64,000 nucleotides of DNA from the NCBI GenBank assembly GCA_020845955.1, contig JADLEU010000220.1, forward strand, positions 19,364-83,363, in the 5' to 3' direction. The notes under the pieces were generated by a model that did not search any database, had not been told where the DNA came from, and saw nothing but the letters and a program-made list of their open reading frames with translations. Origin of the DNA: Anaerolineales bacterium (GTDB lineage Bacteria > Chloroflexota > Anaerolineae > Anaerolineales > UBA6663). This document shows, one piece after another, positions 8,619 to 17,101 of this stretch. The position numbers and the translations under genes are program-made. The stretch's first letter is position 1, and each line of letters opens with the position of its first letter.

Positions 8619-9371
8619 TCAGCGGAACACGAGGGGCAAGGCGATCTTCGCGACTACGTCAACTTCGTTGCCTTCCAACTTGAAAAGCAGGTCGGGGTTG
8701 ACGCTGTCGGCCGGCCGGTTGCAGACCGCAATTCGCGGCTGAAATGTGACACAGGCCGAGCCGTAGCCGCCGCCAGGCTGGCGCCAGGTCGACGCGCTCA
8801 GGAACTGCTGCGTGCTCTCATGCCAGCCCCAGCGCTCCAGCGACGGGGCGGAGTTCATGTTCGCCTGGACGGCGAGCCAGTAGCGTCCCGGCCCCAGGCC
8901 TGCCGGAGCAGCCAGGTTCATTACGAAGACCCCGGTGTCGCGGCCAGAAATCTGTGCTGGCGGGACGACTTCGCTGCGCACCAAACTGCTGGGCAAGTTG
9001 CTGCCGCCATTGACATAGAATTGAATGAGCACGGAGTCGGCCTGGGCCAAGCCCTCATATTGTCCGTGCGCAGTTACCGTCGAAATTAGCCAGATTTTGT
9101 CGGTTGGCACTTGAAAATCGTCTGCCCCCTGGCTGTCGAAGCCGTCGTAGACAGCCTTGAGGTCGGTTGACTCGGCATAGTCGAAGCCCGGGTCAGCCGT
9201 GCTCGTTTGGTCATAAAGCACGACCAGGGGCCCGGCGGGCGCGCGCAGGCTATAGGCCCGCGGGCGGTCGTACCAGGCAGCCGAAGCGTTGGAACTGCCG
9301 GCCGCTAGGCATGTGCCCACCAGCAGCAGGGCCGTACCCGCTCGGAATAGTTGCCTGGTGAGTTGGAACAT
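8619..9371 (-). CDS. Secreted protein of unknown function
   Basis: 250 residues. The ATG at 9371 was chosen over a longer frame because GGGAGGTG precedes it at ideal spacing and a signal peptide begins there (MFQLTRQLFRAGTALLLVG, cleavage probably after ASA near residue 31). The mature part is a beta-rich domain with repeated aromatic/glycine motifs (GRYWLAVQANMNS, ERWGWHESTQQ) resembling bacterial 'choice-of-anchor'-type extracellular domains. It ends in KIALPLVFR. Similar LPLVLR-like tails are, to my recollection, common on exported Chloroflexota proteins and may be a sorting or packing motif. No catalytic residues are recognised. Confidence 0.75.
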   Translation of the reverse strand: MFQLTRQLFRAGTALLLVGTCLAAGSSNASAAWYDRPRAYSLRAPAGPLVVLYDQTSTADPGFDYAESTDLKAVYDGFDSQGADDFQVPTDKIWLISTVTAHGQYEGLAQADSVLIQFYVNGGSNLPSSLVRSEVVPPAQISGRDTGVFVMNLAAPAGLGPGRYWLAVQANMNSAPSLERWGWHESTQQFLSASTWRQPGGGYGSACVTFQPRIAVCNRPADSVNPDLLFKLEGNEVDVVAKIALPLVFR

Positions 9372-9442
9372 TGGAGCACCTCCCAGATTGGCTTTCCAAC
9401 CACTTTCTAACCATTCTATATCAAAACTGGAAGCGTGGCAAC

Positions 9443-10318
9443 CTACCTGCCGGCCACGAAGATCGCCGCCAGGTTCTTGCCAAAGAGGTAAATAACCAGC
9501 GCGCCAAGCACCAAGAATGGGCCATATGGGAAGACGCTGTGGGGAGTATACCGGCGCCGTGCCAGCTGCACCAGGATGAAAACCAGGCTGAATAGGCCGC
9601 CGGCTACAATGGCGATGGTAAGAGACAGAATAACGCCGGGCCATCCGACCGCCAGCCCCACCAGGCCGGCCAGATTCACGTCGCCGCCCCCAAAGGCGAC
9701 CTCTTCCAGCGGCTGGCCCCGCACCACGCGGACCACCCGGATGTAGACCTCAGCCAGGACAAAGATGGCCAGCGTAACGCCATAGCCAGCCAGCCCGCCC
9801 AGTAGTGACTTGACCAGATCGTTTCCCGCCATCTCCAGCCCCGGCATCACCAGCGGGGCCAGGCTGCGCAGGGCGGAAAATGCCAGGATGGCTAGAGCTG
9901 TCGGCCAGACAACTACCCACAGAATCAGGCGATGCTCGACATCGATCACTGTCACCAGGATCAGGCTTAGCACCAGCACCAGGGCGGCCAGATACCGCAC
10001 AGCAAGATCGGGCAGCGAGCCGACCGCCGCGCCAGCCCACACCCAAAGATACGCCGTGACAAAGCCCGCGGCGAGCTCGACCAGCACCGGGCGCCAGCGC
10101 CGCGGGCTGCCGCAGTGCTCACAGCGCCCGCGCTGCAAGAGCAGGCCGGCCACCGCCAGCCAGTACGGCGGCCGGTGCGAACGCCCGCAATGGGGACAGC
10201 GCGGGCGCCGCGGTGCGTGACGGACATCGTCGGCGTCCGGCGGCAGATTGTCCGCCAAGCTGTTTAGCACCGCCCCGAAAAGCAATCCAGCCGCAAAAAG
10301 CAGCGTCAGCAGCCACAT
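9443..10318 (-). CDS. Prepilin peptidase (A24 family)
   Basis: 291 residues from ATG 10318, a polytopic membrane aspartic peptidase that cleaves and N-methylates type IV prepilin-like proteins. The N-terminal cytosolic loop has the zinc-binding CPHC (41-44) and CEHC (66-69) pairs. The catalytic aspartates are D126 in VIDVEHR and D213 in GGGDVNL, a slight variant of the usual GxGDxK motif with Asn for Lys. Another ATG nine bases upstream lies within the apparent -10 box, so the shorter form is preferred; the transcript would then be leaderless. No pilin genes are nearby. Confidence 0.9.
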   Translation of the reverse strand: MWLLTLLFAAGLLFGAVLNSLADNLPPDADDVRHAPRRPRCPHCGRSHRPPYWLAVAGLLLQRGRCEHCGSPRRWRPVLVELAAGFVTAYLWVWAGAAVGSLPDLAVRYLAALVLVLSLILVTVIDVEHRLILWVVVWPTALAILAFSALRSLAPLVMPGLEMAGNDLVKSLLGGLAGYGVTLAIFVLAEVYIRVVRVVRGQPLEEVAFGGGDVNLAGLVGLAVGWPGVILSLTIAIVAGGLFSLVFILVQLARRRYTPHSVFPYGPFLVLGALVIYLFGKNLAAIFVAGR

Positions 10319-10325
10319 GGGCGGC

Positions 10326-10356
10326 ATTATATCGGAGAAGCCGCTTCTTTTGACAA
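10326..10356 (-). promoter_or_regulatory. Putative promoter of the prepilin peptidase gene
   Basis: On the minus strand, TTGTCA (10356-10351) and TATAAT (10331-10326) are 19 bases apart. The -10 box ends seven bases before the ATG, so the transcript would begin at or next to the start codon. The -35 box overlaps that of the divergent plus-strand promoter. Confidence 0.55.
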
Positions 10357-10378
10357 TTCCTGGGTGCCCCCCTAGAAT
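10350..10378 (+). promoter_or_regulatory. Putative promoter of the 10385 membrane-protein gene
   Basis: TTGACA (10350-10355) and TAGAAT (10373-10378) are separated by exactly 17 bases. The GTG start at 10385 falls where transcription should begin, so a leaderless mRNA is likely. Confidence 0.65.
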
Positions 10379-10384
10379 CGATCC

Positions 10385-11221
10385 GTGCAGCCCACCCGCC
10401 ATTTGCCCAGCCGCGACCGCCTCAGCGTCCTGACGGCCGTCATCCTCCTGGCATTTGCCCTCTCCCGCTTTCTCAACCTGCCCACCCGCTCTTACGGCAC
10501 GACCATCTTCGGTTCCCCCTTGGGCATCGAGCTCAACGGTCCCGTTCTGATGCTGCTCCTGGTCGCTACCCTGATCAGCACTGGAGCGGACGCCCTCATT
10601 CGGTCGCACCCGGCTCTTGCTGGCCATCCCGAAGCGCGGACCGCCGCCCACTGGATCTTGCCTGGCGCCACCGCCGTGGTGCTCGGGGCCGCCCTCAACC
10701 AGGCGCCGGCCGGGCCACTCTGGTGGCTTGGACTGGGTCTGACGGCTCTCGCGTTGATCCTGGTATTGGTGGCGGAGTATACGGTGGTCGATCACCACGA
10801 CCCGGCCTGGGACCTGGCGGCCCTGGGCCTCACTGCACTGGCTTATGTATTGGCCCTGATCCTATTCGCCCTGCTCCGCAGCCTGGGGGCGCGAGCCCTG
10901 ATTTCGGCCAGTATCGGCGGCATGGTGGCGGCGGCCCTGGCGTGGCGCCTGTTTACGCTCAAGGCCGCGGCGCCCAGCCGGGCTGCGCTCTACGCGGCCG
11001 TTGTCGGCGTGGTTGTGGCCGAGGCCGTTTGGGCGCTCAATTACTGGCGCGTCGTGCCTCGCAGCGCGGGGCTGTTGGCGATGATCCCGTTCTATCTGGT
11101 GGTTGGTCTGTCACAGCAGCACCTCCTGGCCGGTCTCACCCGGCGCATCTGGCTTGAGTATATCGTCGTGGGCAGTCTCGGGCTGGCTGTAGCGCTGTTC
11201 TACTCGCTCGGTGAGGGTTGA
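10385..11221 (+). CDS. Conserved-type polytopic membrane protein, unknown function
   Basis: A 278-residue protein with about eight hydrophobic segments and short polar loops (for example LALILVLVAEYTVVDHHDPAW). The first segment follows a short basic N-terminus. I see no transporter or enzyme signature; it resembles uncharacterised membrane proteins I associate with Chloroflexota. The GTG start at 10385 has no Shine-Dalgarno sequence but lies six bases after a good -10 box. It is divergent from the prepilin peptidase gene and could be co-regulated with it through the shared promoter region. Confidence 0.7.
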   Translation: MQPTRHLPSRDRLSVLTAVILLAFALSRFLNLPTRSYGTTIFGSPLGIELNGPVLMLLLVATLISTGADALIRSHPALAGHPEARTAAHWILPGATAVVLGAALNQAPAGPLWWLGLGLTALALILVLVAEYTVVDHHDPAWDLAALGLTALAYVLALILFALLRSLGARALISASIGGMVAAALAWRLFTLKAAAPSRAALYAAVVGVVVAEAVWALNYWRVVPRSAGLLAMIPFYLVVGLSQQHLLAGLTRRIWLEYIVVGSLGLAVALFYSLGEG

Positions 11222-11401
11222 CACCTTGGCGCGCCGCCCCTATACTCCGCGCTGTACGAGCGCCCCAACCCGCTTGCCCCGCCAAAGTTGCTTGCGAACC
11301 TGCGCCGCGAAGGGAGGTGCCGCCCGCCCCACAGCAACCACAACCCGTACACTCGCCGCAACTGATGTGCGTGTCGAAGCACTCTCTGGAGGAGATTCAA
11401 A

Positions 11402-13093
11402 ATGAAACGTTCGCATAGCCTTATGCGACTCGCCGGAATCCTGCTAATGGCGGCGCTCGTCATTTCGGCCTGTGGTGGCGCTGCCACCGCGGTGCCCCCC
11501 ACGACCGCGCCGACCCAAGCCCCACCCACCGAGGTGGCCTTTGCGCCGCTCACTTACGAGGCCCCAGATTGCGATTATGGCGGCAACTTCCGGTCTATGG
11601 AAGCCGTGGACCGCTACACGGTCAAGTTCACGCTCTGCAATCCCGACGTGGCTTTCCCGTCCAAGATTGCCTTCTCAGCCTTCGCCATCAATGACTCAGA
11701 CTATCTAGAATCCACCGGCGGCGGCGGAACGCTCGTGGAGAGCCCCAACGGCACCGGCCCGTACAAGATCCAGGAATGGGTGCGGGGCGATCACATCACC
11801 ATGGTCCGCAACGACGACTACTGGGGCGAGGCCGCCCTGACCGAAACGCTCATCTTTCGCTGGAGCTCGGAGGCCGCCCAGCGCCTGCTCGAGCTGCAGG
11901 CAGGGCAGGTGGACGGCATCGACAATATCGGCACCGACGACTTCGAAGTGGTCGAGAACGATCCAAACCTGGCGCTCTATCCGCGGCCCGCTCTCAACGT
12001 GTTCTACCTGGGCATTAACAACACGGTTGCGCCATTTGACAACGAGAATGTGCGCCAGGCGTTGGCCATGGGCATCGACCGCCAGCGCATCGTCGACAAC
12101 TTCTACCCGGGCGGTTCGACGGTCGCCTCGCACTTTACGCCCTGCTCGATCCCGGGCGGCTGCGAAGGTGAGCCGTGGTACGAGTTCGACCCCGAGGCGG
12201 CCCGCACCCTGCTGGAGGAGGCCGGCTTCCCCGATGGCTTTGAGACCACGCTGTCGTACCGCGACGTCGTGCGCGGCTATCTCCCCCAGCCCAGTGTCGT
12301 CGCCCAGGACCTGCAGGCCCAACTCGCCGAGAACCTCAACATCACGGCGGAGATCGTGGTGATGGAATCGGGCGCCTTCATCGACGCGGCCGACCGCGGC
12401 GAACTCAGCCTGCACCTTCTAGGCTGGGGCGCCGACTACCCCGACGCCACCAACTTCCTCGACTACCACTTCGGGGCGGGGGCTTCGGCCCAGTTCGGCG
12501 ATGGCTTCCCCGATATCCAGGAGGCACTGCAGACGGCCGGTTCGCTGTCAGACCAGGCCGAGCGCAACGTGCATTACGCCGAGGCCAACAACCTAATCAA
12601 GCTGCATGTGCCGGTGGTGCCGATCGCCAACGGCGGTTCGGGGCTGGCCTTCAAGGCCACGGTGGAGGGCGCGCACGCCAGCCCGCTTAGCAACGAGACC
12701 TTCCGCGTCATGCAGATCCCCGGCCAGGATACCTTCGTGTGGATGCAGAATGGCGAGCCCGCTGGCCTCTACTGCCCAGACGAGTCCGACGGCGAGGCGC
12801 TGCGCGCCTGCGAGCAAATCAACGAGTCGCTGCTCTCCTACGAAATTGGCGGCACCGCGGTTGAGCCTTCGCTGGCCCAGTCCTACGAAGCGAATGATGA
12901 TCTCACCGAGTGGACCTTCCACCTGCGCGAAGGCGTCAAGTTCCACAACGGCGCCGACTTCGACGCCAACGACGTCGTCACGAGCCTGGCTGTGCAGTGG
13001 GACGCCGCGCATCCGCTCCACGTGGGTCGCGACGGCTCGTTCACCTACTGGCCAGGGCTGTTCGGCCCGTTCCTGAACGCTCCCGCCGAGTAG
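11402..13093 (+). CDS. ABC transporter substrate-binding lipoprotein (SBP_bac_5 family), apparently circularly permuted
   Basis: 563 residues. A lipoprotein signal peptide has lipobox VISAC with C24, followed by a Pro/Thr linker. GGAGG precedes the ATG. The family motifs occur in rotated order. Residues 65-420 carry what is usually the middle and C-terminal part: TVKFTLCNPD, NGTGPYKIQEW, VRNDDYWG, LNVFYLGIN, VRQALAMGIDRQRI, LHLLGWGADYPD. The usual N-terminal module (INESLLSYEIGG, VEPSLAQSYE, WTFHLREGVKFHNGADF, DANDVV) comes last, at about 473-525. The second binding protein of the same operon has the normal order. The frame is intact and exported, so this is not a simple fragment. It probably binds an oligopeptide or similar solute for the permeases downstream. 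Confidence 0.85.
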   Translation: MKRSHSLMRLAGILLMAALVISACGGAATAVPPTTAPTQAPPTEVAFAPLTYEAPDCDYGGNFRSMEAVDRYTVKFTLCNPDVAFPSKIAFSAFAINDSDYLESTGGGGTLVESPNGTGPYKIQEWVRGDHITMVRNDDYWGEAALTETLIFRWSSEAAQRLLELQAGQVDGIDNIGTDDFEVVENDPNLALYPRPALNVFYLGINNTVAPFDNENVRQALAMGIDRQRIVDNFYPGGSTVASHFTPCSIPGGCEGEPWYEFDPEAARTLLEEAGFPDGFETTLSYRDVVRGYLPQPSVVAQDLQAQLAENLNITAEIVVMESGAFIDAADRGELSLHLLGWGADYPDATNFLDYHFGAGASAQFGDGFPDIQEALQTAGSLSDQAERNVHYAEANNLIKLHVPVVPIANGGSGLAFKATVEGAHASPLSNETFRVMQIPGQDTFVWMQNGEPAGLYCPDESDGEALRACEQINESLLSYEIGGTAVEPSLAQSYEANDDLTEWTFHLREGVKFHNGADFDANDVVTSLAVQWDAAHPLHVGRDGSFTYWPGLFGPFLNAPAE

Positions 13094-13110
13094 CGTTAAC
13101 TCGAAGCCAA

Positions 13111-13144
13111 CCCGCGCCGGGGCCGAGGTCGGTCCCGGCGCGGG
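13111..13144 (+). promoter_or_regulatory. Strong intercistronic hairpin between binding-protein and permease genes
   Basis: Perfect 11-base arms, CCCGCGCCGGG at 13111-13121 and its complement at 13134-13144, with further pairing inside the 12-base spacer. There is no T-run. Such structures often protect the binding-protein mRNA or lower downstream expression, giving more binding protein than permease. Confidence 0.65.
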
Positions 13145-13165
13145 CCGCACCAGCCCGAACGCTGC

Positions 13166-14239
13166 ATGCACCGGTACATCTTCCAGCGCCTGTTGTTGGC
13201 CCTGCCCGTCCTCGTCGGCATCCTGTTTGTCACCTTCGCGCTGGCGCGCCTGATCCCCAGCGATCCCTGCCGAGCCGTCCTGGGCGAACGCGCCACCGAC
13301 GCCATCTGCGACGACTTCATCCGGCGCCACGGCCTCGATAAGCCCATCCCTGTGCAGTTCGCCGTCTACATGGGCGAGGTGCTTCAGGGCAATCTGGGCA
13401 ACTCCATTCGCTTCAACCGGCCGGTCATGGATCTGCTCATCGAGCGTTTGCCAATGACGATGGAACTCAGTCTAGCGGCGCTTACCATCGCGATCGTAGT
13501 GGGCGTGCCCCTGGGCATCATCTCGGCCGTCCGCCACAATACGACCGTCGACGTGGTGACCATGGTCGGCGCCAACATCGGCGTGTCGATGCCGGTGTTC
13601 TGGCTGGGCTTGATGCTGGCTTATGTGTTCGCGCTGCTGCTGCGCGACACCCCGCTGCAGCTGCCGCCGTCGGGGCGGCTGACCTCCGGCATCAGCCTGC
13701 CGCCGCTCACCACGACCTGGCACCTCGAGTTAAGCGGCGCCGCGCTCAACGTCGTCGATTTCTTGTCCAACTTGTACGTCTTCAACGCGCTGATCACGGG
13801 CAACTGGCGGGTGCTCATCGACGCCCTGCGGCACCTGATTCTTCCGGCCGTAGCCCTGGCGACGATCCCCTTGGCGCTGATCGCGCGCATTACGCGCTCC
13901 AGCCTGCTGGAGGTGCTCAGCCTGGATTACATCCGCACCGCCCGGGCCAAGGGCCTGCGCGAATGGCCCGTGGTCATGAAACACGCCCTGCGCAATGCCC
14001 TGCTGCCGGTCGTCACCGTCGTCGGATTGTCGCTTGGGGGCCTGCTGAGCGGCGCCGTACTGACCGAGACGATCTTCAGCCTGCCTGGCGTGGGCCGGAT
14101 CCTGTACGACTCGATTACGGCCCGCGACTACACCGTCGTCCAGGCGTTCACGCTCGTCATCGCCATCGGCTTCGTGGGCATCAACCTGCTCACCGACCTG
14201 TCCTACGCGTACCTGGATCCCCGCATCCGGCTCAGTTAG
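13166..14239 (+). CDS. Oligopeptide-type ABC transporter permease (DppB/OppB family)
   Basis: A 357-residue inner-membrane permease. It begins with the family opening MHRYIFQRLLLALPVLVGILFVTFALARLIPSDP and ends with the ATPase-coupling EAA region (IRTARAKGLREWPVVMKHALRNALLPVV). About six transmembrane segments are visible. It lacks an obvious ribosome site (CCCGAACGCTGC before ATG). It is separated from the first binding-protein gene by a strong hairpin and from the partner permease by four bases. No ATPase genes are present in the operon, so the transporter must borrow DppD/DppF-type subunits encoded elsewhere. Confidence 0.92.
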   Translation: MHRYIFQRLLLALPVLVGILFVTFALARLIPSDPCRAVLGERATDAICDDFIRRHGLDKPIPVQFAVYMGEVLQGNLGNSIRFNRPVMDLLIERLPMTMELSLAALTIAIVVGVPLGIISAVRHNTTVDVVTMVGANIGVSMPVFWLGLMLAYVFALLLRDTPLQLPPSGRLTSGISLPPLTTTWHLELSGAALNVVDFLSNLYVFNALITGNWRVLIDALRHLILPAVALATIPLALIARITRSSLLEVLSLDYIRTARAKGLREWPVVMKHALRNALLPVVTVVGLSLGGLLSGAVLTETIFSLPGVGRILYDSITARDYTVVQAFTLVIAIGFVGINLLTDLSYAYLDPRIRLS

Positions 14240-14243
14240 CGCG

Positions 14244-15233
14244 ATGGCCACGGCAGACTCGACCGCCTCCCCGGCTCCAGCCGGCGCGCCCTCTCCCCTG
14301 GCTGGCGCCGAGGGACTGCGCACTGCCGCTCCCAGCACACCCCTGTACGACACCTGGCGCCGGCTCAGGCGGCGCCGCTCTGCCATCTACGGCATGGCCA
14401 TCCTCGGCGCCCTGATCCTCGTCGCACTGTTTGCGCCAGTCATTGCGCCCTACGCTCCCAACACGGTGTTGATCGGCGTGGAGCCAGTCCGGCCGCGGGA
14501 CAACCCCTGTATCCACCTGCTGGGCTGCCCGGCCGATCAGCCCCAGCATTTGCTGGGCATTGACGGTAATGTGCGCGATCTGTTCAGCCGCGTCGTGTAC
14601 GGCGCGCAAGTCTCCCTGTTCATCGGCATCTCGACCGTCTCCTTCGCCATCGTGATCGGCGTCCTCCTGGGAGCGCTGGCCGGTTACGCCGGGGGCTGGG
14701 CCGACAATGTCATTATGCGCCTGATGGACGTGCTGCTCGCCTTTCCCGCGCTGCTGCTGGCCATTGCTATCGTGTCCGTGCTTGGCCCCGGTCTGAGGAA
14801 CGCCTTGATCGCCATTGGCATCGTTTCGATCCCGGCCTACGCGCGCGTGGTGCGTGCCAGCGTCCTGTCGATCAAGGAGCAAGACTTCATCGCGGCCTCC
14901 CGCGCGCTGGGCGCCTCGCCGTGGCACATCCTGTTCTTGCGCGTGCTTCCCAATGCCCTGACCCCTCTAATCGTCCAGGGGACCCTGGGCATCGCCTCCG
15001 CCATCCTGGATGCGGCGGCCCTCTCGTTCCTGGGCCTCGGCGCCCAGCCGCCGACCCCTGAGTGGGGCTCAATGCTCGGGCAAGAACGCAACCAGGTGTT
15101 CACCGCGCCGCATCTGGTCTTCTTCCCGGGTGTGGCGATCATGCTCACCGTCCTGGGCTTCAATCTTCTGGGCGACGGTCTGCGCGATGCCCTCGACCCT
15201 CGCCTCGCCCAGGTTGGCATCAAGATCAGGTAG
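14244..15233 (+). CDS. Oligopeptide-type ABC transporter permease (DppC/OppC family)
   Basis: 329 residues with a long hydrophilic N-terminus (about 1-45, Pro/Ala-rich), the family pattern WRRLRRRRSAIYGMAILG, then periplasmic and membrane segments including RVVYGAQVSLFIGI. The coupling loop is SIKEQDFIAASRALGASPWH, followed by RVLPNALTPLIV. It forms the heterodimeric pore with the DppB-like protein four bases upstream. The second binding-protein gene begins 13 bases after its stop. Confidence 0.92.
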   Translation: MATADSTASPAPAGAPSPLAGAEGLRTAAPSTPLYDTWRRLRRRRSAIYGMAILGALILVALFAPVIAPYAPNTVLIGVEPVRPRDNPCIHLLGCPADQPQHLLGIDGNVRDLFSRVVYGAQVSLFIGISTVSFAIVIGVLLGALAGYAGGWADNVIMRLMDVLLAFPALLLAIAIVSVLGPGLRNALIAIGIVSIPAYARVVRASVLSIKEQDFIAASRALGASPWHILFLRVLPNALTPLIVQGTLGIASAILDAAALSFLGLGAQPPTPEWGSMLGQERNQVFTAPHLVFFPGVAIMLTVLGFNLLGDGLRDALDPRLAQVGIKIR

Positions 15234-15246
15234 CCTCCGCTCGTCC

Positions 15247-17022
15247 ATGACGATCACGGCCAGAGGCCTGCGCACACGCCCGGCGGCGTGTTTGGCTGCT
15301 GCAGTATTGAGCCTGGTCGTATTGTCCGCCTGTGGCCGCGCCGCGCCGCCCAGCCCTGGCCCGGTCACGCCGTCGGCGGCCACCAGCGCCGAACCGCCCG
15401 CCGAGGAGACGCCCGCGGTGGTCCCCACCCGCGCGCCATCGCCCACCTCCCTGCCCTCGCCTACCCCTGGGCCGCGCATCTTCACGATCGGCCTCGTCAC
15501 GATGCCGGGCACGCTCGATCCCGCCAACGCGCTCGACCGCTCGGCCCTGATCATCGCCCGCCACCTGTACGCTGGCCTGACCACCTTTGCGCCCGGTTCC
15601 ACCTGGCCGATGCCAGCCCTGGCTGAAACCTGGGACCTGTCGCCCGACGGGCTTACCTGGACCTTCAGACTTCGGCGCGGCGCTGTCTTCAGCGATGGCA
15701 GCCCCGTGACGGCCGAAGCAGTCCGGCTCAACTTCGAACGGTGGCTGTCGGCGGCCCCTCCGGGCCACTACACGTTCTGGCGAGCCGTGTTTGGCGGGTT
15801 TGTGGGCGAGCAAGATGCGACCGGCGAGCCACTGGCCCTGCTCGCCGAGGTCACGGTGGCCGATGAGCTGACGGTGGCCCTGACCCTCCACCGGCCCGAC
15901 GCCACCCTGCCCAACAGCCTGGCCCTCCCCAGCTTCGGGATTGTGAACCCGCGAGTTTTCGCCGCCGGCAGCCCTGCTGCGCTGGACCAGACTTCCGCTG
16001 GCGCTGGTCCCTACGTCCTGGCTGAGGCCGGGCAGCCCGACTTGGTGCGCCTGGTCCGCAATGTCCACTACTGGGGCGCTGCCGCCGACCCTGGCTGGGC
16101 CGCCGGGCCCGATGAGTTGGTGTTCAAGGTCATCCCTGACGATACCCAACGGCTGCTGGCGCTCCGCACGGGCGAAATCGAGGCGATGGCCGAGGTCAAC
16201 CCCGCCGACTATGCCACCGTGTCCGCGCCGGACAGCGGCACCCGCCTCGAGTTCGATCCGGCTCTGAACGTGCTCTATCTGGGGATCAATCAGGCCCACG
16301 CGCCCTGGGATCAATTGGAGTGCCGCCAGGCACTGGCCCACGCACTGGATCGTGAGCGCTATGTCCGCGACTATTTCCCGGGCGATGCGCAATTGGCCAC
16401 CGCCATGCAGCCGCCCACCGTGTGGGGATTTGCGCCCCCCCACGAAGACTACGTCTTCGATCCGGCGCTGGCGCGTGAGCAATGGCAGACCTGTCTCGAG
16501 GCCGGCATCGCGCCGCCCGCCAGCGTCACGCTTTACGTGCCCCCGATCCCCCGTTCGTACCTGCCTGACCCGGCTGGCCTGGGCGGGGCCATCCGCGCCG
16601 ATCTCGCGGCGCTGAGCCTGACCGTCGAGATCGCGTCACCCGATTGGCAGACCACCTGGTTGGCCGATGTGCACAGCGGCCGCGCCGATCTGTTCTTGCT
16701 GGGCTGGACGGGCGTCAATGGGGATCCCGATGCCTTTCTCTGCCCGCTGTTCTGCGGACGCGAGGGGGCCTTCAACGCAGATGCGGACGGGAACCCGATC
16801 CCACCCGACGCCGATTTAGCCGAGGTCCTCCGGGCCGCCCGCACGACGGGAGATCGGCAGCAGCGCGAAGTCCTGTACGCGCAAGCGCACAAACTCATTC
16901 GGGCCAACCTGCCGGCCGTGCCCTTGGCGCACCGCCAGACAGCTTGGGCGTTCCGGGCCGAAGTCCACGGATATACGCCCAGCCCGATTGAGAGCCTGTT
17001 CACCGGCCTCGTTCTCCCCTAG
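15247..17022 (+). CDS. ABC transporter substrate-binding lipoprotein (SBP_bac_5 family), normal domain order
   Basis: 591 residues from ATG 15247; the longer open frame upstream overlaps the permease gene. It has a lipoprotein signal (VVLSACGRAA), a long Pro/Ser/Thr linker, then the standard order: MPGTLDPANALDR, ARHLYAGLTTF, WTFRLRRGAVFSDG, GAGPYVLAE, RNVHYWG, ALNVLYLGIN, CRQALAHALDRERYV and DLFLLGWTG. It pairs with the DppB/DppC-like permeases immediately upstream. Two binding proteins for one permease pair suggest two ligand specificities. Because its order is canonical, it serves as an internal reference for the permuted paralogue at 11402-13093. Confidence 0.92.
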   Translation: MTITARGLRTRPAACLAAAVLSLVVLSACGRAAPPSPGPVTPSAATSAEPPAEETPAVVPTRAPSPTSLPSPTPGPRIFTIGLVTMPGTLDPANALDRSALIIARHLYAGLTTFAPGSTWPMPALAETWDLSPDGLTWTFRLRRGAVFSDGSPVTAEAVRLNFERWLSAAPPGHYTFWRAVFGGFVGEQDATGEPLALLAEVTVADELTVALTLHRPDATLPNSLALPSFGIVNPRVFAAGSPAALDQTSAGAGPYVLAEAGQPDLVRLVRNVHYWGAAADPGWAAGPDELVFKVIPDDTQRLLALRTGEIEAMAEVNPADYATVSAPDSGTRLEFDPALNVLYLGINQAHAPWDQLECRQALAHALDRERYVRDYFPGDAQLATAMQPPTVWGFAPPHEDYVFDPALAREQWQTCLEAGIAPPASVTLYVPPIPRSYLPDPAGLGGAIRADLAALSLTVEIASPDWQTTWLADVHSGRADLFLLGWTGVNGDPDAFLCPLFCGREGAFNADADGNPIPPDADLAEVLRAARTTGDRQQREVLYAQAHKLIRANLPAVPLAHRQTAWAFRAEVHGYTPSPIESLFTGLVLP

Positions 17023-17048
17023 CCAACGCCAAAGGCCGCGCCAGAATC

Positions 17049-17079
17049 AAAAAGGAGCCGCGCTGGCAGGCACGGCTCC
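17049..17079 (-). terminator. Rho-independent terminator of plsY
   Basis: On the minus strand, GGAGCCG (17079-17073) pairs with CGGCTCC (17060-17054) and is followed at once by five T (17053-17049). Confidence 0.85.
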
Positions 17080-17101
17080 CGCGCCTTCTCGCGTCTTCGG
17101 G

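Noticed and set aside
11402-13093. Frameshifted or truncated binding-protein gene
   Set aside because: The frame is continuous, begins with a good lipoprotein signal and contains every expected module once, only in rotated order.
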